This document shows positions 44,940 through 58,510 of a DNA stretch of 64,000 nucleotides, piece by piece. Position 1 is the stretch's first letter. Every line of letters begins with the position of its first letter. The notes beneath the pieces were generated by a model. That model was not told the DNA's origin and did no database searches. It saw nothing but the letters and a program-made list of their open reading frames with translations. The position numbers were made by a program, and so were the translations under genes. Source of the stretch: Paulownia fortunei (taxonomy: Eukaryota; Streptophyta; Magnoliopsida; Lamiales; Paulowniaceae); NCBI GenBank assembly GCA_019321725.1, contig CM033106.1:19814551-19878550 (forward strand), written 5' to 3'.

Positions 44940-46916
44940 TTGCAACTCTTCAACCTTCAACTATGTTGATTCAGACGATACCCGATCCATTAGCTCTATT
45001 GGTGGTCTTTCAGCTTTCCCACCGATCTCTATGAGATTAGGGAATAGCTCTCCAAGTTTATCCTCTGTCCGAGTGGAGGAACGACTCATTTCTGTGGAGT
45101 CCCCCGATCTTGGTTTTAGGGCTGAACGACCAGTTCAATAACCTTTAGCCTTTGCGAATGAGTCAAGTGATAAACTTACCATCTATGTGGAAGTTTGTCC
45201 TAGTACTTCTGCAGCTCTAGCTGTACCCCAGACCCATTCTAAGCCCAACTATCCTCTTCCAGTAGATATCCTAATAGAGGTTGTGACCATAGCTACCCTA
45301 CTTAGTACCTCATCCTCACTAGAACTTCTTCATTCTACAGTGTCTCAACAAGCCTTAGAAGACCTTCACTTTGAATTTGGTATTCCAATTAATCACGTAC
45401 TTCTTGAACCCAATCCGGACCAAAGGCCAGACTCACCTCCCCCATGTTATTTGTGTTTCTTTGTAGATCGATTAGAAGCTAATCTCTATTTTCCAATTCC
45501 TCAACTCTTCATTGATATATCAATAAAATTTAAGATTCATTTGAACTAGTTTGTCCTAAATGCCTTCCAGCTCATTGCCAGCTTTGCCATGGTAGTCGCT
45601 TACCATGGAGCTGAACTTACTATCAAGACTTCAGGTCCTCGCTAATTTTACATCACTTCTCGGGGCCAAGCTAAATTCTTAGCTAGAGCTCCTTCTTCCA
45701 TTAAAAAATGAAAATCTAGGTGTTTCTTTATGTCAACTTCTCGCTCTTGGGGATTTCTTATCAGTTGGGTTTGGAAAACACCCCACCAAGACAAAATTAA
45801 CAAAAGAGCTCATCGTCAAGTATTCATGGGGCTTCTCACCGAACTTAATGAAAACACATATGATGTCACTAAGTTGATAGATTCTTTCTTTATATTTTAT
45901 CATTTTGGGTTGAGCCCCCTCATGATCAACCAACGTTGCCCATTAGGTATTTCCTAAAATTTCTATTCTAATTATTTTTTTGTTTGATCATTAACTTTTA
46001 CCTATATTATGCAGATTCTTACTTCGGCGAGATATTGTACTCTTTTGAGAAACAACAAGGGGCTACTGCTACTTAACCAAGGGAAAATCCTCCATTTGCC
46101 TAAGTTCTCTAAGCCAAGCCATTTCACTTAACTCCTGACTTGTAGGGGGCTCAACTCTCAACACTCCACCACCCTTTAGCACTAAAGATATGGAGCTGAA
46201 TTGAACTAGCTTCACCCCTCTACTCCTCAATTAGGCTGCCCAGACAAAGACAAATAGCCAGCTCCCGATAAGACCTCCAAATCTTATCCTGCAAGAAAAT
46301 CAAAGACTCCGACAACTCAATCTGCACAAGAGAAAGATATTTCTATCTATTATGTGCTGGAAACCAAGGATGGAATAATTTTCTATAAAACTTTGTTCCT
46401 CATCGGGATAGAAAAATTATTAGCCAATTGAGTAATTTCTAAAAGCTGAACTACGTGGCTCTTTACCACTGTAAGATATGTCAGTCGTAATTCTCTTACT
46501 TGAATACCTTGAAACCCGTATGCATATCTGATTGGTATATTATTTTTAGACTACTGTGATATTGGTAGAGCTTTTTTCTAAATGGGAGGCTGGAACTTAT
46601 CAATAAAGAAAGATTTGGTAGCTGCGAAGGTAACAATCAAGCAGCAAGGTAAGGATTTGGCCAAGCTGGAGAAAGAAGCCATGCTAACAGTGACCAAGAA
46701 TGCTTCTTACGAATCTCAGATTTCTAAACTTGTGGCCAAGCACAAGGCTGCCGAGGATGAGAATTTCGGTCTCATATTTTCAGTACTTGAAAAGAAATCT
46801 AAGCTCAAACAAGAAAGTTGTAAGCTCAGATATGATCAATGGGTGAAAATAGGTTATGACAAGGGCATCAAAGATGGACATTATGGATGTTTGGGCTCTG
46901 TGGATGGATGAGAATT
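44940..46916 (+). pseudogene. 'Putative gypsy-type transposon' (PF04195-like) protein relic
   Basis: One frame runs from about 44945 to 45957 and is broken only by in-frame stops (near 45139, 45547, 45642 and 45708). Key stretches are 'LEDLHFEFGIPINHVLLEP', 'PPPCYLCFFVDRLEANLYFP' and 'SRSWGFLISWVWKTPHQDK'. This is the signature I associate with the plant 'transposase (putative) gypsy type' domain found in extra ORFs of large Tat/Ogre-like elements. A GT...AG interval at 45951-46014 looks like an intron. A decayed middle follows, and at 46582-46914 a coiled-coil frame reads AAKVTIKQQGKDLAKLEKEA and SQISKLVAKHKAAEDENFG, which ends with the characteristic Tyr/Gly-rich 'GYDKGIKDGHYG'. It is probably transposon-derived, not a host gene. 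An LTR-A fragment starts 27 bases downstream. Confidence 0.6.
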
Positions 46917-46942
46917 CCTCCAGGTCTACTGTCGTGAGATCC

Positions 46943-47092
46943 TGTAATAGTCAAGCATCACACTACTCACTTGGCCAATATGATTCATGCATTACGTGCT
47001 AATTTTATATGCTACTTACATTTCTATTGACATTACATAATTTATTTTATTTTATACGACATTCTTGAATATTAAACTTAATTCTGAAGCTC
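46943..47092 (+). repeat. LTR-A fragment (start of LTR)
   Basis: Starts TGTAATAGTC and continues 'caatatgattcatgcattac', the first 150 bases of LTR-A as at 53021. Cut by the N gap. Confidence 0.75.
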
Positions 47093-47192
47093 NNNNNNNN
47101 NNNNNNNNNNNNNNNNNNNNNNNNNNNNNNNNNNNNNNNNNNNNNNNNNNNNNNNNNNNNNNNNNNNNNNNNNNNNNNNNNNNNNNNNNNNN
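47093..47192. other. Assembly gap (100 N)
   Basis: The run is exactly 100 N. LTR-A (plus) lies on the left and LTR-B (minus) on the right, so the join is between different repeats and may be a misassembly. Confidence 0.97.
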
Positions 47193-47790
47193 TCGTTTTT
47201 TAGGAGCTTCCATAAGAAAATATAGCTAAAAATAAATTATTTGACATTTCAAAAAAAGGTAAGTGGAGGGTGGCGATTGGTTGACTCATGCTTGGTGTCT
47301 TCTCATACAAAGAGCCATGTTTATGGGCTAGGGAGATGACAAAAATTGATGCTTTGGTGTTATAATCAAGTGCAATGTGGTTTAGAATGATTTAATGCAA
47401 CCTACTCAACCAACTAATCAAATTGCACCATTTTGCATACTTTTAGCTCTTAGCCAAATATAATATATTTCAAGCAAATATTTAGGCAAATAATCACTTT
47501 AGAATGTAACAAGTATGGAAAAATACAAATAAATCATTTCATGCCCATTCAACATATCAATCTTCCTTAATTGAGATAAAGGGTACTTAAGAAATATATT
47601 AAATCAAGAACCAAAAGTTTAATATCATATTTCATGTACTAATACATGTAACTGGAGCATATAGTAACAATTATTCATGTTCATGCAATCATGCTATTTG
47701 TATGCTATAATCCGATAATGCATACTAATTAGATGCATATTCATGCAAGATGCTTATTATTGGCTATGTAGGAGAGAATTGAGCATTACA
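47193..47790 (-). repeat. LTR-B, 3' LTR start of a chromovirus (truncated)
   Basis: Matches 30836-31464 of the solo LTR-B, including 'gtaagtggagggtg' and 'ggctatgtaggagagaattg'. On the minus strand it begins TGTAATGCTC at 47790, directly after a polypurine tract, which makes it a 3' LTR. Confidence 0.8.
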
Positions 47791-47804
47791 ATCCTTCCTT
47801 ATAA
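47791..47804 (-). other. Polypurine tract of chromovirus
   Basis: The minus strand reads TTATAAGGAAGGAT immediately before the LTR-B start, preceded by TTTCGAGGATGAAAT. This is the usual end of the coding region in Tekay/Del-type elements. Confidence 0.65.
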
Positions 47805-47805
47805 A

Positions 47806-48228
47806 AAATTTCATCCTCGAAATTTGACGTACCAAATAATTCTTATGTATTTTTTCTTCTCTTTCCCATGTGGCCACTTCTACAAAATGATTCCTACACA
47901 ATAATTTAACAAGTCAAATTTTTTTCGTTCTCAACTCTTTTTTTCTTCGGATCCAGAATTTGTACTGGTTTATCTTCATAAGCTAAATTAGGAGTTAATT
48001 CCAATGGCTCATAACTGAACACATAAGAGGGGTTTGAAATATACTTCTTCAACGTAGATACATGGAAAAACATTGTGAACACTAGATAATGACAGATGTA
48101 AGGCCACTCTAGAAGCTTTATCACCAACTCTTTCGAGAATCTCGAATGGGCCTACATACCTTGGGTTGAATTTTCCTTTCTTTCCAAATCTCATGACACC
48201 TTTCATGGGATCTACTTTAAGAACACAT
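47806..48228 (-). pseudogene. Ty3/gypsy chromovirus integrase C-terminus with chromodomain
   Basis: Minus-strand frames carry VLKVDPMKGVMRFGKKGKFN, RYVGPFEILERVG and LSSVHNVF, the GPF/Y-type end of integrase. After a frameshift comes FHVSTLKKYISNPSYVF, EPLELTPNLAYEDKPVQILD. After another shift, near 47900-47806, LCRNHFVEVATWEREEKI appears, a chromodomain-like core with the VEVATWE strand. The chromodomain normally directs insertion to marked chromatin. Everything upstream of VLKVDP is replaced by an LTR-A fragment at about 48229. Two frameshifts make it inactive. Confidence 0.82.
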
Positions 48229-49137
48229 ATTTCTATTGTCATTTTGCAACATAAAATCCTTCTTTTTGGAATTATAAGACCATAAATAACATCCTAACAT
48301 AAACAATAATAGAATCTTTAGAAATCATAAACGCTCAAACAATTCAAGAATTAAAATAAAAAACATGAGTTAAGCCCACCTATGTATAATTTTAAGTTTC
48401 TACTTGCTCCTCCCTTTCTTTCCTTTGCTTCCTTCACTTTTTCTTTACTTGGAGTTTTGGAATGTGAAATAGCTCTGAAATGATTTTTAGTCGTGGTTCA
48501 ATGTTTGAGGTAGCAAAGCTTGAGGTCAAGTGATGGTTCAAATATAATATTATACATACCTTATACAGCTCTAATCTAGTGTTTCTCAATATCTTTTTTT
48601 CTATTTACAACCCATTTTTATTGTCATATGATTGGATTATAAATTCTACCCTAATTTCTTAATTGTTCATTCTATCTTTAAACTGATTGACATCCGATTC
48701 TTAAATGATTGTCTAGTTTGCATTTCTAAAATCATCGGCACATATGGACCTTGTAATATGACACTTAAATCACATTATATCATGTCCAATATCCCAAGTT
48801 TATTAATTTATGGATGTATACTTTTAAAAAACCTTGATTTAATGGAATCGAATCATATAAGCTTACTAGTAATACCTTTAACACTTCTAAAATTACAACA
48901 AATATTGTATGAATATCCAATATATTGAACAATCTATTCTTTTTCTTATCTAAATGTAGAATTACTTAATTAGGTTATAAGATCTCAACCACTAACATCA
49001 TGTGATAGCATTAAAGGTCTAACAATTAAGAATGCTATATAAGCTCCATGTAAATGTTAATGCAAATTAGAATATAAGTAGCATGTAATGCATGAACTAT
49101 ATTGGTCAAGTGAGTAGTGTGAGGCTTGGGTATTACA
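48229..49137 (-). repeat. LTR-A fragment (interior to TG end)
   Basis: Starts in the LTR interior ('ttctattgtcattttgcaac', as near 19827), passes 'gacatccgattcttaaatg' near 48691 and ends 'gggtattaca' at 49137. A 98-residue plus-strand frame within it is not coding. Confidence 0.75.
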
Positions 49138-49430
49138 CAAAGTCCATTAATTAATCCAATTACTTAAATTTAAATAATTCTAATTAATTTATACAATCAA
49201 TTAATTACTACACTCCAATTCGGCTTTCTAATCTTATTGGGTTCAATTTAATAATCTTTTTAATTAATTGAATAATTAATTCAACTCGTTGAATTAATTT
49301 AAGCCCTAAATTAATCTACATTAATTAATTAAATCTAACTACTTGGATTAATTCCTAGATTATAAATGTCCCATTCCAATTTGTGTATGACCATTTACGT
49401 TCAAAACTAAGCTAGTAGTGGGCTTATAAC
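49138..49430 (-). repeat. LTR-C fragment
   Basis: TTAATTAA-rich sequence matching 50885-51175, from 'agtccattaattaat' through 'gtagtgggcttataacat'. It ends abruptly at a GC-rich leader. Confidence 0.65.
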
Positions 49431-49434
49431 ATCC

Positions 49435-49977
49435 TGCTTCATTAATCAGGATGCCAAGCACCCAACACATGCATGCAAGGCTACTGGGCAGCTAGTACAC
49501 GGCTGCGTGCTGGGCACTAACAGTGCACCTAGGATCTACTGCCCTGCGCGCACAGCGCCTGCCGCATGGAGTGTGCATGTCGGGTGAGTGTAGAAGCTGC
49601 TAGTGTTGTGTACAGTGCAGCAGTGTGCGCATATCACCGATTTATGTGCACATCACTAGCACACATCGCCCTTGCGTAACCTTTGCACGACTCCAACTAC
49701 TTGCTACCAAGCTAAACTGGGCGGGTGCTCTGCCTACAAACTGCATGCATGGAAGATGGCCCGTGTGCGCATTCAGCCGACAGTGCTCCTTCCTTAGGCA
49801 AATGGCGGCGGAGGTAGTTTGGTAGTAGTGGTGGTGTGATCACCGAGTTCTAATCTTAATAATTAAAATATTGATTTTTCACAAAATTGCACATGCACAA
49901 CATCATATACATAACTAATTTATCAAATAAATACTCATATAGATCTAAAAACTACATATCAAAAACACAAAATTGTG
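49435..49977 (-). repeat. Copia 5' leader, GC-rich, no gag
   Basis: GC content jumps at about 49440 and falls again after 49850. The sequence lies next to a primer-binding site and resembles the leader at 32700-33060 in composition and short motifs. The 66-residue plus-strand frame at 49625-49825 is antisense to it and is not a gene. Confidence 0.5.
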
Positions 49978-49989
49978 GCTCTGATACCA
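49978..49989 (-). other. Primer-binding site (initiator tRNA-Met)
   Basis: The minus strand reads TGGTATCAGAGC exactly, one base away from the LTR end at 49991. It orients the copia copy on the minus strand. Confidence 0.88.
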
Positions 49990-49990
49990 C

Positions 49991-51677
49991 TGTTGGATTC
50001 ACTATAACTATGGGGTGTGTGCAATAGAATTTAAAAATAACCATATGCAACAATAATTATTGCATCACCCCAAGTTTGAAGTGATTCTAACGATCGCGTT
50101 TTTAATAGCTTTATAAAAGAGTAAATAAAGTCTCAAATTTTAACCTCTATTGCACTTCGGTTATTGTAGGGTGTGTAGCAATCAATTGCTATCAATCACT
50201 TTTGAAAAAGGTTCACAAGGGATCCAAATATCTCCCCCTAAAGATAGTCCATATGTTTAGACTAGAACACGGAATTAAAATCTCACTAGTGATTTTAATT
50301 CTTTTACTAATCTAGTTTGGAATGCTTTTTGTATGTATTAATTCTTAATCCAATTTGTGGAAATAAGAATTCAAAACATAAAAATGATCAAAAAGAATTT
50401 TTGATTATCTTGGAAGAGGTTTTGGAGAAGAAAAGTGTTGAGGAAGAAAAATAATTTGTCCCTTTTGTTTCTTTTAAGTGGCCGAAAATTGGGGTAGGTG
50501 CATCCCCTCAAATTTTCGGTCATATCAAGAAAAATATGTGGCTAAAAACTATCTCATAATTTCCATCATTTCCCATATTTCCATGTGTTGAATTAGTTGG
50601 TTTGGAAGAGTCAAACTCCCCAAAAATAACCAATCCAATTAACCTTCACCCTTGGATGAATATAGCCGATTTTGTGGCCTTCTGTAAGCCATAAAATTAG
50701 CCCCTTCTCTCTCCTCTTGATTGTGTTGGGCTCTTCCAATACAATCAAGATAGATATCTAATATCTCTAATTATATTCATAAGATAATTAATAAGAAAAT
50801 CATATCTTTATTTTTAATTTCTTCCAATAATTCAAGTGGGCCTTCAATTGAAAAACCACCTTAATTTTGGGATTGGACTTTTAGGAAGTCCATTAATTAA
50901 TTCCATTAATCAACTTTACCCAATTTCGATTAATTGATCTAGTCAATTAATTACTACACTCCAATTGGACTTCCTAATCTTATTATGTTCAATTAAATAA
51001 TCTCTTTACTTACTTGAATAATTAATTCAACCCATAGAATTAATTTAAGCCCTAAATTAATCTCTATTAATTAAATCTGCCTACTTAGATTAATTCCTAG
51101 ATTATAATTATTTTATTTCAATTTGTGTGTGACCCTTTAGATTCACAACTAAGCTAGTACTAAGTTTATAACATTTGCAACCTATGAATAATAAATATTC
51201 TGATTAATTAATCCAACAAATCAACCCACTTAAAATTAACTCCTTAATTCCAAAAAACATCACTGTCATGAAAACATCTAGTAAGTCGAAACCCTAAATG
51301 ATTCAATAATTATGATCCCATTTCAAGTTCCATTGATTCCTAATGAATCAAAATTCATCATGCCTTGGCCAAGGTCTTCGAATCACAAACTATAAAATAC
51401 AGGAGATTCCCTTGTAAAAAGAGAAGTGTCGAATTCTATGTTGGCCACAGACAAACCATCATGCACACCAGTAAAACACCCAACATACCCCCTTTATGAT
51501 TGTCAATCAATTTAGAAGATTTATCAAAATACTGTAGGATGCACACAAGGCTACCATCGTGCCTCAATTTCGAGGACTATCCTATACTATCATAACATAA
51601 AAATTCTTATTTTGACAAGTAAATACTCCAGGTAAGAATTTACTGCGGGCCATATTCGGTATACTTGTTCTCTAACA
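49991..51677 (-). repeat. LTR-C copy adjoining primer-binding site
   Basis: The plus strand begins TGTTGGATTC (minus strand GAATCCAACA) beside the primer-binding site. It contains 'gtgtgtgaccctttagattc' near 51124 and 'ttgttctctaaca' at 51665-51677. LTR-C copies elsewhere continue about 375 bp beyond this last block, so the true right edge probably lies between 51677 and about 52000. Confidence 0.75.
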
Positions 51678-52968
51678 CGAACTTGCATTTCTACACTAAT
51701 GTTAATGGATATATACACTTGCATCTCTACACTAATGTCAATGGAATGCGACATCCTTATTTAATGTATGTCCCACAACTTGTGGCCAACACCCCACAGG
51801 CATCTCCATGCTAGTAGTCATCATAGTTTTTATCTCTACTTAGCACACCAATAAACTATTTATGGCAACTTTCCTTCACATGCATACTACTTTCGATGGA
51901 AGGTATAGACGATTGGGCCTTGCCCAATATTGCCCATTTACGCTTGATATCGAACCAATCAAGGTTCTTAACTTGAAGTAATTTCAAGTAAGGGAAATGC
52001 GTAGGTTTGTTTGTCATTCAAGGTCTCATCTTATGATTATCTTATTTAATGTTATTTATCCTAGTGATGGCAAGCAAAACCGAAACATCATAAGTTATAT
52101 ATTAAACAAACAAAGCATGCATCACATATATACTAAAATAAATGGATGATAATAGGCCTTTAATCCTATGCGATCTGATCGACCCAAGGTGGATCAAGGT
52201 CAATCTAAAGTGATAATTAAAATGTAAATAGATCTATCAATTACATAAATATGTCCCTCACATTCATGGGTCTTTATTCCTTTCTTTTCTTTCATCTCTA
52301 TTCCATTTTATTATAATGTCTGCCAAATTAAAAAAGATAAGTGCCACCGCCTAATTCTAGTCTCTTTACATTTAAATAATGTAAGAAACCTTGGAAAAAT
52401 TCCAAGGGGATGTACAAAGAAGGGATAAAGAAATATATTCAAAACAAAAATCAAACAAAGGCGAGAATCATAGGCCTCATTTTAATTAAATCCCAAATAA
52501 CCAATAAGTGCATAAAATTAAACTAAATACATTGGTCTAGGCTCCTAGATCATTCAACAACATGCTTAACAAATAATCATCATATGAAAATTAAAACACT
52601 AATTTCACCGATTACGTTATGTGCTATTTTTTTCAAATTTGGGATTAATTTTTTTAATTTTTCTAGGAAAATGGTTTTTCATAAATTAAAATTGACATGT
52701 AATGTTTAAACCCAAAATTAAAATTTTGCATTGCAATTACGCAATGAGGCAGGACGTGGCAGTAGCCTAAGACTATTATATATCAAGTGGCATGCTGCCC
52801 AACGGGTGGGGTAGCCTGCCTTGCAAAATTTAGAGTTTGGAGCAAATACATAACCAATTTTTTGTGAATAAGAGTAAGATTTTAATTCCTAATTCAACTT
52901 TTGAAAGAGGAACTTAAAATCAATATGGTTAAAGAAATAAGCCATTATCGAATCAGAAGGGAAGAAAG
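51678..52968. other. Unassigned AT-rich repeat-like DNA
   Basis: A tandem pair of about 38 bp ('acttgcatttctacactaatg' and 'acttgcatctctacactaatg') lies at 51681-51755. The first 300 bases are probably the remaining LTR-C 5' part. A GC-richer stretch at 52740-52830 resembles copia leader. No domain or LTR edge could be placed in the rest. Confidence 0.45.
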
Positions 52969-53020
52969 TGTAATACCCAAGTGTCACACTACTCACTTAG
53001 CCAGTATAATTCATTCATTA
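52969..53020 (+). repeat. Outer solo LTR-A, first 52 bases
   Basis: Starts TGTAATACCC after GAAAG (52964-52968) and is interrupted at CATTA (53016-53020) by the inner LTR. It continues at 55730. Confidence 0.8.
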
Positions 53021-55724
53021 TGTGATACCCGAACCTCTCACTACTCACCTAGCCAAATATGATTCATGCATTACATGTTAATTGCGTGCTATTTGCATTG
53101 ATGTTGACATCATACATTTTATTTATACGGCGTTCTTAATTATTAAACTTAATTTTGAAGCTCTCGCACGGTATTGATTATCGAATCCCCTAACCTAATT
53201 GGTCAATTCTAAATTAGGATAAGAAGAAAATTAGGTATCAGTATGATGAATGTTACAAGGTTACACGTTATAATTTTTAGAAGTGTTAAAGGTGCTACTA
53301 GAAAGTTTATACGGTTTAATTTGATTTGATCAAGTTATTTCAAAAGTATATATTTGTAAATTAACATACTTGGGATATTGGACATGATATAAATGTGATT
53401 TAAGTTCCATATTACAAGGTCCATATGTGCATATAATTTTAGAAATGCCAACAAGACAATCATTTAAGAATCGAAAGCCAATCAGTTTAGAGATCGAATG
53501 AACGGTTAAGAAATTAGGGTAAAATTTATTATCCGATCATACAAAAATTAAAATTGGTTGTCAATACATAAATCAATAATGAGAAATACTAGATTACAAC
53601 TGTATAATATGTGTGTAACATTGGATTTGAACCACCACTTGACACCTCAAGCCTTGCCATCTTAAGCTACCACCTCAACCTTTCTTCATTTCTATCCTTG
53701 AACCACGACCAAAAACTATTTTTTGAGATATTTCACCTTAAAAACCTCCATAATAAATTTTATAAGTTGCTCCCAAGTGATTCCAAGTAAAGAAAAAAGT
53801 GAATGAAGCAAAGGGAAGTAAGGAGGAGCAAGTAGAAACTGAAAATTGTGCATAGGTGAGCTTAACTCATGTTTTGATTTCAATTCTTGATTTATTTGAG
53901 GGTTTATGATTTATAAAGCTTCTAATATTGTTTATAACCATGTTAGGATGTTATTTATGGTCTTTTAATTCACAAAAGAAGGATTTTTAGTTGTAAAATC
54001 ATAATAGAAATCATTAGGGGCAGAAACTGTATACTTGCTGATTTTTGTTTTTAAAGCTTTATATTGTATAATAACTTTATTAAAACCTATATATTTCACC
54101 ATATATGTTTTTATATATGCGTTTAGGTGATCTATGTAAATTTAGAGAGGTTATAAATTGAAATATGGTTTGATATTGAAAGAGACACTCAAAACTGTCA
54201 TGATAGAACTTACAGTTTCTGTGCTGTGATAATTAGGCTGGTTTTGCTGAGGTAAATCAGTGATTTTAGGCAATTATGAAATATGGTTACATTTCTCTAC
54301 ATGTTATCTAAGTGTGATAAAAATATGGGAGTGATTGGATATGCTTAAGGATGTCAAAGTTAGCATGCAATTAAATTGGACAGCAAGAAAATATAAAAAT
54401 GTGAATCTGTCCCATTTGATAACTTAGCATGTTTCAACCTAAACATGTTGCTATTGAGTTCTAACAATTAGGTACATGCTATTAGAGTGATTATACTTCA
54501 ATTACATGGTGTTTACATGTATCTAAGATGAGAAATTAAGGTATTTGAGGGACTATATTGGGTTCTAGTTTGTGAAAGCTTGATTGTCATCTAGATAACT
54601 TGGTGTTTAAGGTCTTAGTATGAGATTTTGTGCTTTCAACTTGCCAAATTGGGAATGGTGCTTGATGTTGGGTATTATTACAGGCTATTTTACATCTAAG
54701 GTTGGATAGGAATACTAAACAAATCTAGACTAAGCCACCGACCATGTGAAAAGGTAAGTAAAGATTCATTTGCAACTACAATGCATAGACATAGTAAATG
54801 TATGATTGGTATGTAATATCATAGATCATATATGCATAGTAGAGGGCACACATTACTATTATTCATGTCCATTAAGCATACATTCATGGGCATTGGCACG
54901 TGCATGCATCATATACAAACACTATGATAACTCTTGAATTGCACGACATGATTCTAAAAAAGAAAAATATTTTGCTGACCACTACTAGTGCACCGAAGCA
55001 AGTATGGATTTCCATGGTTGTATTCATGGATTTGTAGGTTCGCGTGCATAGATTTTCATGCTTATGAGTATGCATGGATTTGCATGCTTATATCATTATT
55101 GACCATTGGATTATGGTGGTGTGTAGAGCTCTTTTTCGGTGCATGGGATAGTAGCATTGGTCAGAGACCCAAGAAAGAAATAATTTTGGTGCATGAAATT
55201 GCATTGTGGGCATAGCATTTTGAGATGCATGACTTGATATTGTGGATTATTCTTTGACATGCATAATCTTTACTTGTTGAGCATTAGCTCATATAGTTTA
55301 TGCATTGTAGGTGAGCACGACAATGCTTGAAGTATCTTTTGCTAGCTGGGCGACTGTTGGAGCTCCTACAGGTGTCTAAGGGAGTATGTACATGGATGAC
55401 GACCTGTTGGGCTATTTTGTTGGCTTGTTATATTGTGAGTCTGTTGTATTATATTTTGAAACTGACACAATATTTTGCTTTTAAAACTTTATTGTAAATA
55501 AGTATATTAACTTTGTGGTCGTTGTGGGTGTTGTGATTTTATATAAATATTGATTCTGCTATATACAGGACATATGTGAGAAAGTATTTTAAACAGGGTT
55601 GTGCATGTAAAAGTTATTACTTTTTCTTAAAATGTTACACAAAAAAAAAATTATCTCATGTACACACAAGTTCAATCATGTCAAATTATACTTTATATAT
55701 AGTTGTTGAGTAGTGGGTGTTACG
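53021..55724 (+). mobile_element. Inner solo LTR-A (2,704 bp) with perfect target-site duplication
   Basis: Begins TGTGATACCC and ends GGGTGTTACG, with CATTA on both sides (53016-53020 and 55725-55729). Its interior matches the complete minus-orientation copy at 17743-20799 along its length, for instance 'agttgtaaaatcataatag' near 53990. The terminal CA has become CG. There is no internal domain. The frames near 54884-55215 are not genes. Confidence 0.85.
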
Positions 55725-55729
55725 CATTA

Positions 55730-58457
55730 TATGCTATTCGTATTTCAATTGCATTGATATTGACATGAAATAATTCATTTCCTCTTAAAATGATATTTTT
55801 TAGTATTAAATTGCTAGAATTCTCGTATGTATTAGTTGTTGAATTTTCCTAACCTAAGTAGTCCATTTGTATGAATAAAATTTAAGTTGATCAATATTTT
55901 GGATGTTCAAAGGTTATATACTATAGTTTTAGAAGTGTTAAAGGTATTACACTATAGTTTTGAAGGTGTTACAGGTGTTACTAGAAGTTATAAGATTTGA
56001 TTTGATTTGATCAAGGTGATACAAAAGTATATATTGGTAAATTGCATACTTGGGACATTTGACATAATATATCATGATTGAAATGTGATACACAAGGTTC
56101 ATATATGTGTACGATTATCAAAGTGCTATTTTGACAATCATGCATGAATGTGTGTTAATCGGGTTAAAAATCGAATGAACAATTAGGAAATTAGCATAGA
56201 AATTATCTTTTATGATTTTATGGAAGCTAGAATTGGTTGTAATTAGATGAATAAAAGCACATGATTTGGGCATACAAAGGTGAGTATAAAATCAATTTTT
56301 TACAACAAGACAACACGTCAAGCTTCTCTGCCACCTCATGCTTAAGCACCTCTAGTTAGCACCTCAAGCTTCTTTTCATTCCTAAGCATGAGCCATGACA
56401 AAAACCCTTTTCTCAAATTTCTCACAACTTGAGGCTGAAATTCTGTATAGGTGAGCTTAACTCATGGTTTTTGACAAAGTTTTAATATTTTTTCAGGTTT
56501 CATGATTTCTCAAACTTTTAATTTTGTTTATAATTATTTTAAGGTGTTATTTTTGGTATCATAATGCAAAAAAGAAGGATTTTTAGATGGAAAAATCTTA
56601 GTAGGATCCATTAAGGATAGAAACAATGTGCATGCTGATTTCAAATTTCTTAATCTTTAGATATGCATAATACCTTGGTAAAACCTATATTTATCATCAT
56701 GAATGAGTTTATATATGAGTTAAATTTATATATATAAGGTTTGATAGGTTAGAAGTTGAAGTAAGGTATGACAATAAAAGAAATAATCAAAATTTTAATA
56801 TAAAGTACTCTGTTTAGTGTTGTGTAAATGGGGTTGACTTTGCTGAGGTGAAACTATTATTTTGTTAGTTTTATGACATGGTTACCTTCACTTATATGTT
56901 ATCTAAGTATGATAAAAATATGTGAGGGGTTGAATATGCTTAAGGATGTGAAAAACTTCATGGAACTCAATTCAACAACATGGTGGAATGAAAAATCTAA
57001 ATTTGTTCAATTTGATATTTCAGCATGTTCTAACTCCTACATATTCTAATTGAGTTCTAATAATTGAGGACCTGTTTTGTATATACATTGGGGTCATGAT
57101 ACTTTAATTAAATGCGGAGGATATAAATTTTAGAAGAGAAATTATGGTAGTTTAGGGACTACTCTAGGTACTAGTTTTTAATTTGAAAGGCTTGATTGTT
57201 TCCTAGTTGTTCAAGGTCTTAGTATAAAATTATATGCATTTAACTTGCCAATATGTGAATGGTGCTTTATGTTGGATAGTATTACAGGTTATTTTCTATC
57301 TAAGTTTGAGGAAAAATATTTAATACACCAAGAGTAAGCCACCAATAAGGCTAAAAGATAAATAAAGATCTATTTGCAACTACAATGCATGGGCATAATA
57401 TGTCTTGATGTATATGTACTAAATGTGATGGTGGTAATTGTAGAGGTATGATAACAAGTAGATTAAGCACCTCACGACATTGAAAATGCTTGAAAGATGT
57501 GTAGAGAAAAATGGCTTGTATTCATACCATTCATGAGCATTTGCACGTGCATTCATGATACATGAGCAAAATATAGACTTTTGCATGCACAACATATTTT
57601 GAGAAAGAAATTTACATTACAAAGATGATTCATTGGCCACCACTAGTGTACCGAGGTATGCGAGGCATGCTTATGTAATATTTTGGTGCTGCAAGTTGGA
57701 TACTTCTCAGGGGATCACATGGGAAGACAGAAGGTGGACCTCTGGTGGTTATGGAAGGATGGTCCACTCGACTATACCTTTGTTATGATTAACGTCATGG
57801 GTGGGATACTTTTCGTGGGATCACATGGGAAGACAAGAGATGGTCCTCTCATGGTCATAGGAGGTTGATGCACTCGACTTTGTCAATTCGAGATTAGGTA
57901 TTTGATTATTGATATTGCGGTGAGCTCTTTCCAGTGCATAGTAAGTAGGCCAAGGGCCCTATGAAAAAAAAGTGAATTTGAGTAAAATATTTTGATTTAT
58001 GAGTATTCAAGTAAGATCCACTTCTAGCAAGATATCTTGGAAATGCATTGCGTAATGCTTATATCATATATTTAGCATGCATCATTTTTACTTACAAGGT
58101 GCACTTGATTGATCCTGAACTCCCTCATTTACTTGATTGGCTTGTGGAGATCCTATAGGTTTTCGATTATCATTGTACATAGATGATGACCTGTTGAGAT
58201 ATTTTGTGGGCTGTTGTTTGATCTTAAAGTCTATTGTATTATAATCTTAAGATCTTGTATTATATATAAATTTTGAAACCTTATTGTAAATAAGTTTAAT
58301 TGTGGGGTAATTGTGATGGATATGATGGTTATACAAACAGTTGTTTGTTCATATACAGAGGGCTTTTAATGCGAAAACACTTTACTATTTCTTAGTATCA
58401 TGTCGAACAGTATAAAAAGTTACACATGCACACGCATAATATACTACTTTGAAAAAA

Positions 58458-58510
<53 letters not shown>

